A stretch of DNA of 64,000 bases from BHER01 sp051652245 (lineage in GTDB: Bacteria; Bacillota_I; Bacilli_A; Culicoidibacterales; Culicoidibacteraceae). Below, piece by piece: positions 56,140-64,000 of this stretch; within the stretch, counting starts at the first letter, position 1, and every line of letters begins with the position of its first letter. Position numbers and translations under genes: made by a program. Under the pieces are notes generated by a model that saw only the letters and a program-made list of their open reading frames with translations, had not been told where the DNA came from and ran no database searches. The stretch covers positions 1-64,000 of the forward strand of contig JBOFTV010000045.1 of the NCBI GenBank assembly GCA_051652245.1, written 5' to 3'.

Positions 56140-57783
56140 TTATCTGTTTGATGGGCGACGTGCTCCAGCTGGACGGTCTCCACCAGCACGGCGGTCATCA
56201 CGACGACGATCTCCACCATTAAATCCACCTTCAGATGAACCAGCGCGACGATCATCACGACGACGATCTCCGCCATTAAATCCACCTTCAGATGAACCAG
56301 AACGGCGATCATCACGACGACGATCTCCACCGCCACTGCCGAATCCACCACGGTTTCCACCACCATTAAATCCGCCGCGATTTCCACCGCCACCGAATCC
56401 ACCGCGGTTTCCACCACGACGATCTCCACCGCCACCTTGGCGTCCAGAGTGATGTTCAAGTCCACGTTTTGCATTTTTAGCGTGATCCTCGATAAATTTA
56501 TCTTTATCAAATGATGGCGTTAAAAGCATTAATGCACTAGCAAGTAATTCAGTTGCACCATTTTCAGCAAGTAATTTCTTAGCTAATTCAAGATAGTTTG
56601 CATCAGTTACTTTTTCGATGTTATTTGTTACTTTTTCCATGGATTGTTTTTCAATAGCATCAATTACATCATCAACAGTTGGGTGTGAAAGCTTAGTTAA
56701 TTTCGAAGCTGTTTTACGCTCAATTTGAGGTAATAATTGATTAACTTCTTTTGGGGTGAAAAATGAGATAGCGTTACCCGATGCATCAGCACGACCAGTA
56801 CGACCAATACGGTGAACGTAGTACTCAAGTTCTTGGGGTAAATCATAATTAAACACATGTGATAATTCTTTAATATCTAATCCACGGGCTGCAACATCAG
56901 TTGCAACGAGTAGTTTTGTTTGACCAGCACGGAATTTCTTAAACGTAAATGTTCTTTGTTCTTGTGATAAGTCACCATGAATACGATCAACAACAAAGCC
57001 TAATTGAACAAGTGATTCTGTGATTTCATCAACTCTTTTTTTCGTACGTGCAAAAATAATTGCTCTTTCTGGTGCTTGAACACGAAGTAAGTCAGCTAAA
57101 ATTGAAATCTTTTGAGCATCTCTCATAACAAGGAAGCTTTGATTGATCTGGTCTAATTTTTCTCTTGTTGCTTTGATTTGGATATATTCTGGATTTTTCA
57201 AAAATTTATTAGCAACAACTTCAATTTTTCGATTCATTGTAGCAGAGAAAAATAATGTTTGATGTTCTTCGACAATTTTTTCAGAGATTGTTTCAACATC
57301 GTCGATAAATCCCATGCTTAACATTTCATCAACTTCATCTAAAACGAGGAAACGGATGTTTTCTGTTTTAAGAACACGACGTTTCATTAAGTCGATACAA
57401 CGACCTGGTGTTGCGACAACACATTCAAAACCGCTTTTCAAATCACGAATTTGACGATCAATTGATGAACCACCAAAAACAACGGCTGTACGAATTTTTG
57501 TATGCTGTGCCATTTGGCTGAAAGCGTCGGAAACTTGTAATGCAAGCTCACGTGTAGGGACTAAAATTAATGTTTGTAATGTTCTATTTGCATGCATTTG
57601 TTCAATAATTGGAATTGAAAACCCTGCAGTTTTTCCTGTTCCTGTTTGTGCTTGACCAATAATATCACGGCCTGCAAGTGCAAGGGGAATGGCTTTTTCT
57701 TGGATTGGTGTAGCGTCGGTAAAGCCGATTTTCGCTAAGGTGCTTTGCATGTCCTCAGACAATGCTAATTCAGTATATTTCAT
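56140..57783 (-). CDS. DEAD-box RNA helicase (CshA/DeaD-like)
   Basis: 547 residues. Q motif (FTDATPIQEKAIP), I AQTGTGKT near 45, Ia PTRELALQV, II DEVD (DEAD variant) near 150, III SAT near 182, IV-VI through HRIGRTGR near 325. Residues ~455-547 are Gly/Arg/Asp-rich, with GGNRGGFGGGG units and two copies of a 19-residue unit (GSSEGGFNGGDRRRDDRRA), typical of RNA-binding tails. Acts in RNA turnover, ribosome assembly and cold growth. RBS GAAGGAGAAC. Its 275-nt leader contains several hairpins. Confidence 0.93.
   Translation of the reverse strand: MKYTELALSEDMQSTLAKIGFTDATPIQEKAIPLALAGRDIIGQAQTGTGKTAGFSIPIIEQMHANRTLQTLILVPTRELALQVSDAFSQMAQHTKIRTAVVFGGSSIDRQIRDLKSGFECVVATPGRCIDLMKRRVLKTENIRFLVLDEVDEMLSMGFIDDVETISEKIVEEHQTLFFSATMNRKIEVVANKFLKNPEYIQIKATREKLDQINQSFLVMRDAQKISILADLLRVQAPERAIIFARTKKRVDEITESLVQLGFVVDRIHGDLSQEQRTFTFKKFRAGQTKLLVATDVAARGLDIKELSHVFNYDLPQELEYYVHRIGRTGRADASGNAISFFTPKEVNQLLPQIERKTASKLTKLSHPTVDDVIDAIEKQSMEKVTNNIEKVTDANYLELAKKLLAENGATELLASALMLLTPSFDKDKFIEDHAKNAKRGLEHHSGRQGGGGDRRGGNRGGFGGGGNRGGFNGGGNRGGFGSGGGDRRRDDRRSGSSEGGFNGGDRRRDDRRAGSSEGGFNGGDRRRDDRRAGGDRPAGARRPSNR
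56170..56335 (-). repeat. 57-bp repeat in the helicase Gly/Arg tail
   Basis: Two full and one partial copy of a 57-bp unit encode GSSEGGFNGGDRRRDDRRA; e.g. TCCACCTTCAGATGAACCAG starts at 56224 and 56281. Copy number may vary between strains (inference). Confidence 0.8.
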
Positions 57784-57850
57784 AAGTTCTCCTTCAGTTT
57801 GTAAATGATCACATCGAAAATTTCCTAATCCGACCTAAATTTAGGCAGAC

Positions 57851-57878
57851 AAAAAAACCTTTGTAACTCAAAGGTTTT
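57851..57878 (-). terminator. Attenuator-like hairpin in the helicase leader
   Basis: AAAACCTTTG/CAAAGGTTTT with 5-base loop on the minus strand, then seven U, 68 bp before the helicase start codon. Confidence 0.75.
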
Positions 57879-57913
57879 CAATATTTTAAATGCAAAATAA
57901 AAAAATTGCATCA

Positions 57914-57980
57914 TAAATAGGAAAGACGCTGCGTCACTCTTATTACAAGGGTGTGAGCGTTTAAGACCTATTTTTTATAA
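57914..57980 (-). promoter_or_regulatory. Large multi-helix hairpin in the helicase leader
   Basis: AAATAGG/CCTATTT closes A(G)ACGCT/AGCGT(T)T and CACTCTT/AAGGGTG helices (with G-U pairs), a ~60-nt structure; a further ATGCAA/TTGCAT hairpin follows at 57888-57912. No known RNA family recognised. Confidence 0.6.
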
Positions 57981-58063
57981 ATACAATTTTAATTGTTATT
58001 ACAATATATAAGTTAATGGACTTTAACAATAAAGTGCGTGTCACACTCGACCCTCTGCTAAGC

Positions 58064-58092
58064 ATTATACACGAATCAATCAATAATGTCAA
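58064..58092 (-). promoter_or_regulatory. Helicase promoter
   Basis: Perfect TTGACA (58087-58092), 17 bp, TATAAT (58064-58069) on the minus strand, giving a leader of about 275 nt. Confidence 0.9.
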
Positions 58093-58114
58093 TCAATAAT
58101 GTCAATCAATAACA
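58076..58114. repeat. Three 13-bp tandem repeats at the helicase promoter
   Basis: TCAATCAATAATG occurs at 58076, 58089 and (with two changes) 58102. The helicase -35 box spans a unit junction and is duplicated at 58100-58105. Confidence 0.85.
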
Positions 58115-58130
58115 TGCCTAGTACGCAAAG

Positions 58131-58165
58131 GTGAGAATAATGCTCACAATGAGCAGTCTTTTTTT
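58131..58165 (+). terminator. Terminator hairpin with competing stem ahead of the CtpE-like gene
   Basis: TGCTCA/TGAGCA with CAA loop (58141-58155) then seven T, and an alternative GTGAG/CTCAC pairing (58131-58147) that would block it. Lies upstream of an extended -10 element; its function depends on where transcription starts. Confidence 0.5.
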
Positions 58166-58181
58166 AAAAAAAAGCGAAACA

Positions 58182-58190
58182 TGTTATGAT
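58182..58190 (+). promoter_or_regulatory. Extended -10 of the CtpE-like gene
   Basis: TGTTATGAT, no clear -35; 45 bp before the GTG start. Confidence 0.5.
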
Positions 58191-58235
58191 AGAGGGAGCA
58201 AAAATTGTTTATGGAAGAAAGATTGGGTAAAAAAC

Positions 58236-60578
58236 GTGAAGCAGAAAATAAATATTGAATATGGTTTGACTACAAAACAGGTGGAGCAGCGCAAAATTAA
58301 TGGGGATGTTAACATTATTACAAAGGTTCAAGCAAAGTCGGTGAAGGAGATTGTTTTATCCAATAGTATGACCCTTTTTAATGGGTTGAATATTGGATTG
58401 GCTTTGATGGTTATTATCGCAGGGTCACCTTCAAACGCCTTGTTTGCTTTTGTTATTGTTAGTAATACATTTATTGGGATTTTTCAGGAAATTAGGGCGC
58501 GAATTACGCTGGAAAAACTTTCGTTGCTGAATACTTTTTTTGTGGATGTATTGCGGGATGGGGTTTTTTCAAAAATTGGGGTTACTGAGGTTGTTTTGGA
58601 TGATATTGTTAAATTTGAGACGGGGCAACAAATTTCAATTGATGGGGTTGTTTGTTCACATGAGGCTGAAGTTGATGAGTCGCTGCTGACGGGGGAATCG
58701 GATGCCGTTTTTAAGGCTGAAGGTGATACTGTTCTAGGGGGGTCATTTGTGATTGCTGGATCAATTTTAGTACAAGTAAGTGCAGTTGGTGATTCTATGT
58801 ACGCAAGTCGCTTAGCGCAGGAGGCGAAGGAATTTAAAATTGTCGATTCGGAGTTAATTAAGTCAATTAAGTTGATTATTAAGTGGGTAACAATTGTTAT
58901 TATTCCGGTAGGTATTTTATTAATTTGGTCGCAATTTTTAGTTGCGGGGAATACATGGCAGATGGCAATTATTGGTTCAGTTGCTGGTATTGTGGGGATG
59001 ATTCCTGAAGGTTTAGTGCTGTTGACAAGCATTGCCTTTATGGTAGGTGTTGTCCGACTTGCTAAGGTGTATACGCTTGTACAAGAGTTACCAGCGGTGG
59101 AAATGCTTGCGCGTGTGGATACTTTATGCCTCGATAAGACGGGAACAATTACCGAGGGGAATTTATTGTTGACAAATATTCAGCCTAATTCAGGTTGGAC
59201 AGTTGAGCAGATGGATGAGGCATTGGCTGCCTTGAGTCGTAATTTGCCAGCAGCCAATGCAACACAAATTGCATTGCAACAACGGTATGACTTTTCTAAT
59301 TGGAAAGCGAAGACGATTATTCCGTTTTCATCGTCGCGAAAATGGAGTGGTATTGCTTTTGAGACGCAAGGAACATGGATTATGGGGGCGCCAGAGATGG
59401 TTATTTTAAGTGATTATGCTAAATATGAACAGCATATCCAATCCGAGGCACAACTTGGTCGACGCGTCCTTGTATTGGCTTATAGTGCAACAGTAATTGA
59501 GCGGACGATGCCTTTAGATGAGGTTCAAATTGTCGGGTTTATTTCGTTTGAAGATATTGTTAGAAAAAGTGCTGTTGAAACATTCTCTTATTTTTTAGCG
59601 GAGTCGGTGGATATCAAAATCATTTCAGGCGATAGTCCTTTAACAGTTGCAGCGGTAGCAAAGAAGGCAGGTCTTGCTAATACAAATAGTTTTTTTGATG
59701 CTCGATATTTGCCAACGGATATGGAGCAAATTCGAAAAATTGTAGCTCAAACGACAATTTTTGGTCGTGTTAGTCCAACGCAGAAAAAGGCCTTGGTGAT
59801 GGCCCTCCAAGCAAATGGTAAAACCGTTGCGATGACGGGGGATGGGGTTAATGATGTGCTTGCTCTAAAACAATCAGATTGCGGTATTGCAATGGCAAAT
59901 GGAAGTGAGGCAACCCGTGCAGTGGCTCAGCTTGTGCTACTTGATTCTGATTTTTCAGCATTACCGAAAGTTGTTTCTGAGGGGCGCAAAGTTATCAATA
60001 ATATTGAGCAGGTTGCAAGCCTGTATCTTGTAAAGACATTATATTCAATGATTTTGAGTTTGATTTTCATTATGTGGGTTAAAACATACCCCTTTTTACC
60101 AATTCAATTGACGTATGTTAGTAGTTTAATGGTGGGGATTCCTTCATTTTTTCTAGCGTTGGCACCAAATGATCAGCGGGTGGAAGGCCGCTTTTTACCT
60201 AAAGTTATGAAAGACACCGTGCCAGGAGCCTTAACAATTGTTGCTTTTACGCTCCTTATTTATTTGTTGATTCCCTACTTTGAGTTTAATGAAATAACAA
60301 GGCGAACGTTATCGCTATTGCTCCTGCTAGGTATCCAATTTATGATTTTATTAAAGGCTTGTCGACCGTTTAATCGGTTAAAAGTTGGTTTGGTTGCCAT
60401 TATTGGTTTTTGTTCACTGGTAAGCATCTTTATGAGTGAAGTTCAGGAGATATTAATGATTACGCGCTTAAGTTTTTTTACGTATTTATTTGTAATGATA
60501 TTATTAATTGCAGCATACTTTACAATGAAAATCTTAGAAGTTCTACTAATAAAACTAGAGAAAAAGGTGATTGACTGA
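58236..60578 (+). CDS. P-type cation ATPase, CtpE-like
   Basis: 780 residues. N-terminal YGLTTKQVEQRKINGDVN, the CtpE-like start; actuator TGESDAVF near 150, PEGL in M4 near 255, DKTGTIT near 300, TGDGVNDVLAL near 535, then about six C-terminal membrane segments. CtpE relatives have been linked to Ca2+ transport; the cation here is unproven. Start uncertain: GTG at 58236 (MKQKINIEYG) fits the family length but has only a weak RBS; an in-frame ATG 105 bp upstream would add a segment overlapping the promoter. G-rich coding strand. Confidence 0.85.
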   Translation: MKQKINIEYGLTTKQVEQRKINGDVNIITKVQAKSVKEIVLSNSMTLFNGLNIGLALMVIIAGSPSNALFAFVIVSNTFIGIFQEIRARITLEKLSLLNTFFVDVLRDGVFSKIGVTEVVLDDIVKFETGQQISIDGVVCSHEAEVDESLLTGESDAVFKAEGDTVLGGSFVIAGSILVQVSAVGDSMYASRLAQEAKEFKIVDSELIKSIKLIIKWVTIVIIPVGILLIWSQFLVAGNTWQMAIIGSVAGIVGMIPEGLVLLTSIAFMVGVVRLAKVYTLVQELPAVEMLARVDTLCLDKTGTITEGNLLLTNIQPNSGWTVEQMDEALAALSRNLPAANATQIALQQRYDFSNWKAKTIIPFSSSRKWSGIAFETQGTWIMGAPEMVILSDYAKYEQHIQSEAQLGRRVLVLAYSATVIERTMPLDEVQIVGFISFEDIVRKSAVETFSYFLAESVDIKIISGDSPLTVAAVAKKAGLANTNSFFDARYLPTDMEQIRKIVAQTTIFGRVSPTQKKALVMALQANGKTVAMTGDGVNDVLALKQSDCGIAMANGSEATRAVAQLVLLDSDFSALPKVVSEGRKVINNIEQVASLYLVKTLYSMILSLIFIMWVKTYPFLPIQLTYVSSLMVGIPSFFLALAPNDQRVEGRFLPKVMKDTVPGALTIVAFTLLIYLLIPYFEFNEITRRTLSLLLLLGIQFMILLKACRPFNRLKVGLVAIIGFCSLVSIFMSEVQEILMITRLSFFTYLFVMILLIAAYFTMKILEVLLIKLEKKVID

Positions 60579-60627
60579 TATAATGGTGTGTAGTACTTAA
60601 ATTAAAAAGGGAAAGGAGCGTAAACAG

Positions 60628-60843
60628 ATGGCAGAATTAACATTTGAAATTGTCAAACATATTGGGGTTTTATCAGAAAACGAAAAAGGTTGGACAAAAG
60701 AAATCAATTTAGTGAGCTGGAATGATCGGCCAGCAAAATATGATATCCGTGAATGGGATAAAGAACATAAAAAGATGAGTAAAGGCATAACTTTATCACA
60801 AGAAGAATTCTTTGAGCTTAAAGGGATTTTAGAGGAAGACTAA
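60628..60843 (+). CDS. YdbC-like PC4-type ssDNA-binding protein
   Basis: 71 residues. TFEIVKHIGVLSENEKGWTKEINLVSWNDRPAKYDIREWD fits the YdbC/PC4-like family whose Lactococcus member binds single-stranded DNA as a dimer. RBS AAAGGAGC. Followed by a terminator and polA. Role in the cell unknown; nearness to polA may be chance. Confidence 0.85.
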   Translation: MAELTFEIVKHIGVLSENEKGWTKEINLVSWNDRPAKYDIREWDKEHKKMSKGITLSQEEFFELKGILEED

Positions 60844-60853
60844 ATTTAAAAAT

Positions 60854-60887
60854 AGCATTGTTGTGAAATAAACAACATGCTTTTTTT
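60854..60887 (+). terminator. Terminator after the YdbC-like gene
   Basis: AGCAT(T)GTTGT/ACAACATGCT with one bulge and seven T. Confidence 0.75.
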
Positions 60888-60911
60888 ATTGGAAAAAATA
60901 TCGTGAAACGC

Positions 60912-60940
60912 CCGACAAAAGAGCTAAAATATGGTACAAT
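60912..60940 (+). promoter_or_regulatory. polA promoter
   Basis: CCGACA (60912-60917), 17 bp, extended -10 TGGTACAAT ending at 60940. Confidence 0.65.
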
Positions 60941-60970
60941 AATAAGCAGAGAAACTCAAAGGAGAATTAT

Positions 60971-63646
60971 ATGAAAACGATCGTAATTATTGATGGGTAC
61001 AGCCTTTTTTTTAGGGCATATTTTGCTACGGCTTATACGGGACAGTTTATGCACACTAGTGAAGGTGTGCCAACTAATGCCATTTTTTCATTTTCTAATA
61101 TGATGTTTAGGATTTTAGGGGAGCATAATTTTACACATATTTTGGTGGCGTTGGACCCTGGTGGTAAGACGTTTAGGCATGAATTAATGCCTAAGTATAA
61201 AGGGACAAGGTCGGAAACGCCAAGTGAGATGATTCCGCAATTTGCGTTATTACCAGAATTACTAGATGCCTTAAAAATACCACATTATAAACAAAAGAAT
61301 TTTGAAGCCGATGACATCATTGGAACGGTTGCCAAAAATGCTGAATTGGCGGGATACAATGTGGCAATTTTATCATCTGATCGTGATTTATTACAATTAA
61401 TTGATGAGAAAACAACAGTCCGCTTGCTAAAAAAAGGGTTAAGCGAGATTGAAGATATGACGCTTGAAACATTGTATGAGCAACTAGCATTACGGCCAAA
61501 GCAAATACCCGATTTAAAGGGGTTAATGGGAGATGCCGCTGATAATATTCCAGGTGTTCCAGGAATAGGGGAGAAGACGGCGCTTAAATTATTAGCGAAA
61601 TATGAGACTGTTGAAGGCTTGTATGAGCACGTTGAAGAGCTAAAGGGGAAGCAAAAGGAGAAAGTTGTTGAAAACGAGGCGCTTGCCCGTCTAAGTAAAC
61701 AGCTTGCAACAATTGATACCCAGATGACACTAGAATTAAACTTAGATGATTTAGCCTATAAGGCAATTGATTTAGAGGCGTGTGGGCAGTTTTTTCGGAA
61801 GATTGAGTCGAAGACTTTGGCTAAGAAGGCGCAGAGTGTTTATGATGGTCAAATGGCAACAAAAGAGCATGAAGATGATTTGTCTTTGGATAGTTTGCTA
61901 TCTGATATTGATGTGTCCGTGCCACTTGCAACGATTGATGAGGTTTTTGAAATACCCGATAAGACGATGATGTACTTTGAACATCCGTATGAAAATTATC
62001 ATTTAGAGCAGGAGCCATTGTATGTTGTTTTATATCAACAAGATTTCTTAAAGGCATTTACGTGGTCAGCATTTAGCCAAAATCCAACCATAAGAGCCTG
62101 GCTAGCATCAGAAAAAGCAACTAAGATGGTTTTTGATAGCAAGAAAGCGTATAGCTTTTGTGCCTATGCTGGTTTAGATATTGCAGGAATTTGCCTTGAT
62201 CTGCAATTAGCAAGTTATTTAATTAATCCATCTACTAAAGTTGATGAAGTAGCAGACATTGCACAGACATATGAGTATACAATCCATTATCAAGAACATA
62301 TTTATGGTAAAAATACGAAGTTTTCACTAGAAAACGATGAGGCAATTTTCAAGTATGCTCTGGAGCAAGCAGAAATGTGCTATCAATTAGCCGATATCTT
62401 AGAACAAGCTTTAGTTGATGATGATTTGGTAGAGCTTTTACATGATGTTGAGATGCCGTTGGCAAAAATTTTAGCCCAGATGGAGCTAGTGGGAATTCGG
62501 GTAGATAGTCAAACATTGATTGAACAAGGAAAAATAATTGATGGGCGAATTGCTATTTTGGAGGAAACTATTTATGAGCATGCCGGGACAACTTTTAATA
62601 TTGCTTCACCAAAGCAATTAGGTGAAATTCTGTTTGATACCCTTAATTTACCGGTGATTAAAAAGACGAAAAATGGTTATTCAACGGCTGCTAATGTGCT
62701 AGAGGCGTTAAGTGGCATGCATCCAATTATTCCCTTAATTGGTGAATATCGACAACTAGCAAAGCTTAATTCAACATATATCAAGGGACTACAACCAGCC
62801 ATTTTTGCTGATGGCAAGGTGCACACAATTTATAAGCAAGCACAAACGCAGACCGGTCGTCTAAGTTCAATTGAGCCAAATTTACAAAATATTCCAATCC
62901 GCTTAGAAGAAGGTCGACTTATTCGGAAGGCTTTTGTGGCAAGTGATGATAATCATGTGTTGTTTTCAGCGGATTACTCCCAAATTGAATTGCGAATTTT
63001 GGCCCATCTGGCAAGCGTGGAAACACTTGTGGATGCATTTGTTCACAAAAGAGATATCCACACGGAAACAGCAATGAAAGTTTTTGAAGTTGATGCTCAG
63101 AATGTGACCTCATTAATGCGTTCACAGGCAAAGGCTGTTAATTTTGGGATTATTTATGGGATGAGTGATTTTGGTTTGGCAACGCAATTGCAGATTAGCC
63201 GCCAAAGTGCGAAGCAATTTATCGATAAATATTTTGAATTATTTCCAGGGATTAAAAAGTATATGGCTGACACAATTGTAACAGCAGAGAAATCCGGATA
63301 TGTCGAAACAATGCTTAAAAGGCGACGCTACTTTCCAGCAATACATAGTCGAAATTTTAATGAACGAAATATGGCAAAACGGGCAGCGATGAATGCCCCT
63401 ATTCAAGGCAGTGCAGCTGATATTTTAAAGCTGGCAATGATTGCGATTGATAGGCGATTAAAAGCGGAAAAGCTGGAGACAAAAATGATATTGCAGGTCC
63501 ATGATGAATTGATTTTTGATACACTAGTAGAGGAACTTGCAGCAGTTGAGCAATTAGTTTGCGAAGAAATGGCAACGGCAATTAGTATGAGTGTCCCCCT
63601 AGAAGTGGGGATTGCCCAAGGAAAATCGTGGTACGACGCGAAATAA
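60971..63646 (+). CDS. polA: DNA polymerase I
   Basis: 891 residues. 5'-3' exonuclease domain (1-~290: IIDGYSLFFRAYFA, KGTRSETPSEM, FEADDIIGT, DAADNIPGVPGIGEKTA). Central 3'-5' exonuclease-like domain (~320-490) lacks the DxE motif of the active site, as in Bacillus Pol I, so proofreading is probably absent. Polymerase domain: motif A DYSQIELRILAHLA near 665, motif B RSQAKAVNFGIIYG near 715, motif C QVHDELIFD near 845. RBS AAAGGAG. mutM follows 23 bp downstream, the usual polA-mutM operon. Confidence 0.97.
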   Translation: MKTIVIIDGYSLFFRAYFATAYTGQFMHTSEGVPTNAIFSFSNMMFRILGEHNFTHILVALDPGGKTFRHELMPKYKGTRSETPSEMIPQFALLPELLDALKIPHYKQKNFEADDIIGTVAKNAELAGYNVAILSSDRDLLQLIDEKTTVRLLKKGLSEIEDMTLETLYEQLALRPKQIPDLKGLMGDAADNIPGVPGIGEKTALKLLAKYETVEGLYEHVEELKGKQKEKVVENEALARLSKQLATIDTQMTLELNLDDLAYKAIDLEACGQFFRKIESKTLAKKAQSVYDGQMATKEHEDDLSLDSLLSDIDVSVPLATIDEVFEIPDKTMMYFEHPYENYHLEQEPLYVVLYQQDFLKAFTWSAFSQNPTIRAWLASEKATKMVFDSKKAYSFCAYAGLDIAGICLDLQLASYLINPSTKVDEVADIAQTYEYTIHYQEHIYGKNTKFSLENDEAIFKYALEQAEMCYQLADILEQALVDDDLVELLHDVEMPLAKILAQMELVGIRVDSQTLIEQGKIIDGRIAILEETIYEHAGTTFNIASPKQLGEILFDTLNLPVIKKTKNGYSTAANVLEALSGMHPIIPLIGEYRQLAKLNSTYIKGLQPAIFADGKVHTIYKQAQTQTGRLSSIEPNLQNIPIRLEEGRLIRKAFVASDDNHVLFSADYSQIELRILAHLASVETLVDAFVHKRDIHTETAMKVFEVDAQNVTSLMRSQAKAVNFGIIYGMSDFGLATQLQISRQSAKQFIDKYFELFPGIKKYMADTIVTAEKSGYVETMLKRRRYFPAIHSRNFNERNMAKRAAMNAPIQGSAADILKLAMIAIDRRLKAEKLETKMILQVHDELIFDTLVEELAAVEQLVCEEMATAISMSVPLEVGIAQGKSWYDAK

Positions 63647-63669
63647 CAAAAGTGAAGGGGAAAACAAGA

Positions 63670-64000
63670 ATGCCAGAATTGCCAGAAGTAGAAACGGTTG
63701 TTAGAGAACTGCGAAAAAATATTGTTGCGAAAAAGATTATGACATTACGTGCAAGTTATCCTAAGTTAATTTGTGCTTCAATTGTCCAAATTAAGGATAA
63801 TGTGGATGGGCAGACGATTACAGCAATTGAACGTTTTGGGAAATACATTTTAATTTGTCTTGAAAATCAAAAGGTCATCCGTGTGCACTTACGTATGGAA
63901 GGTAAATTTTATTTAACAGATAGATTAATCGATGAAAGCATTGATAAACACGTGCATGGAATATTTAGTTTTAGTGATGGTACTTATTTGAAATATCATG
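63670..64000 (+). CDS. mutM: Formamidopyrimidine-DNA glycosylase, 5' part
   Basis: Removes oxidised purines such as 8-oxoguanine. The first 110 residues are in the window; the gene runs off the right edge. MPELPEVETVVREL carries the catalytic Pro2 and Glu3; RFGKYILICL holds the conserved Lys; RVHLRMEGKF is a family motif. RBS GAAGGGG. Second gene of the polA operon. Confidence 0.95.
   Translation, partial: MPELPEVETVVRELRKNIVAKKIMTLRASYPKLICASIVQIKDNVDGQTITAIERFGKYILICLENQKVIRVHLRMEGKFYLTDRLIDESIDKHVHGIFSFSDGTYLKYH

Noticed and set aside
56088..56510. 140-codon minus-strand open frame rich in Val, Ala and Asp over the helicase tail
   Set aside because: Same-strand shadow of the Gly/Arg-coding repeats; no start signal.

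Overview
The window is AT-rich chromosomal DNA from a low-GC Gram-positive bacterium (Bacillota). Evidence: consensus sigma-A promoters and AGGAGG ribosome binding sites, a CcpA-type cre site on each of two PTS-linked promoters, a CIRCE (HrcA) operator, BglG/LicT-type antitermination, the RNA polymerase delta subunit gene rpoE beside argS, Bacillus-like order (cysS-rlmB-sigma factor; rpsF-ssb-rpsR; infC-rpmI-rplT) and an LPXTG surface protein. The mix of many sugar PTS genes with a small core suggests the Erysipelotrichia/Turicibacter/Culicoidibacter neighbourhood; that placement is inference.

Layout. 1-390: a 33-bp tandem repeat array running off the left edge. 0.5-3.4 kb: operon of a lactose/cellobiose-type EIIC, a glycosylasparaginase and CutC, probably for catabolism of a glycosylated asparagine or related glycoside. 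3.5-9.9 kb: aldehyde dehydrogenase, metallophosphoesterase, then on the minus strand glnA, an ABC-F protein and an SRPBCC-like protein. 10-20 kb: housekeeping block cysS, rlmB, sigH-like sigma factor, queH, pta, a DUF1450-like protein, an HD-domain hydrolase, DUF1934, argS, rpoE, rpsF-ssb-rpsR, then a GT2 glycosyltransferase. 21.8-23.7 kb: 16 tRNA genes with no rRNA. 24-30 kb: accessory region with a small secreted peptide, a 1579-residue surface protein (seven RCC1-like blades, nine repeats, LPVTG anchor) and a HAAS-type membrane protein.

30.4-36.4 kb: beta-glucoside regulon: licT-like antiterminator, NagB-like isomerase, 6-phospho-beta-glucosidase, an orphan TrpX-like lipoprotein and an EIIBC permease. 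Two promoters each carry a cre over the -35 box, and two RAT/terminator switches lie ahead of the catabolic and permease genes. 36.5-43.4 kb: histidine phosphatase, CIRCE-controlled htpG, glcT-ptsG (minus strand, own RAT/terminator) and enolase. 43.6-47.9 kb: murR-mupG-murP-murQ, uptake and breakdown of MurNAc-GlcNAc from peptidoglycan.

48-64 kb: P-type Ca2+-type ATPase with a long leader, hemolysin III/TrhA protein, HAD phosphatase, infC-rpmI-rplT (minus strand, L20-type leader, AUU start, L20 with an added C-terminal SAP-like domain), M29 aminopeptidase, ECF S component, DEAD-box helicase with a structured leader, a CtpE-like P-type ATPase, YdbC-like protein, polA, and the start of mutM at the right edge.

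Three glucose-superfamily EII permeases (EIIBC, EIICB, EIIBC) all lack an EIIA domain and so probably share one EIIA encoded elsewhere. I found no CRISPR array, transposase, phage module or known defence system. The most unusual items are the L20 fusion, the repeat array, the EIIC-glycosylasparaginase-CutC operon, the RCC1-type surface protein, and several long structured leaders.
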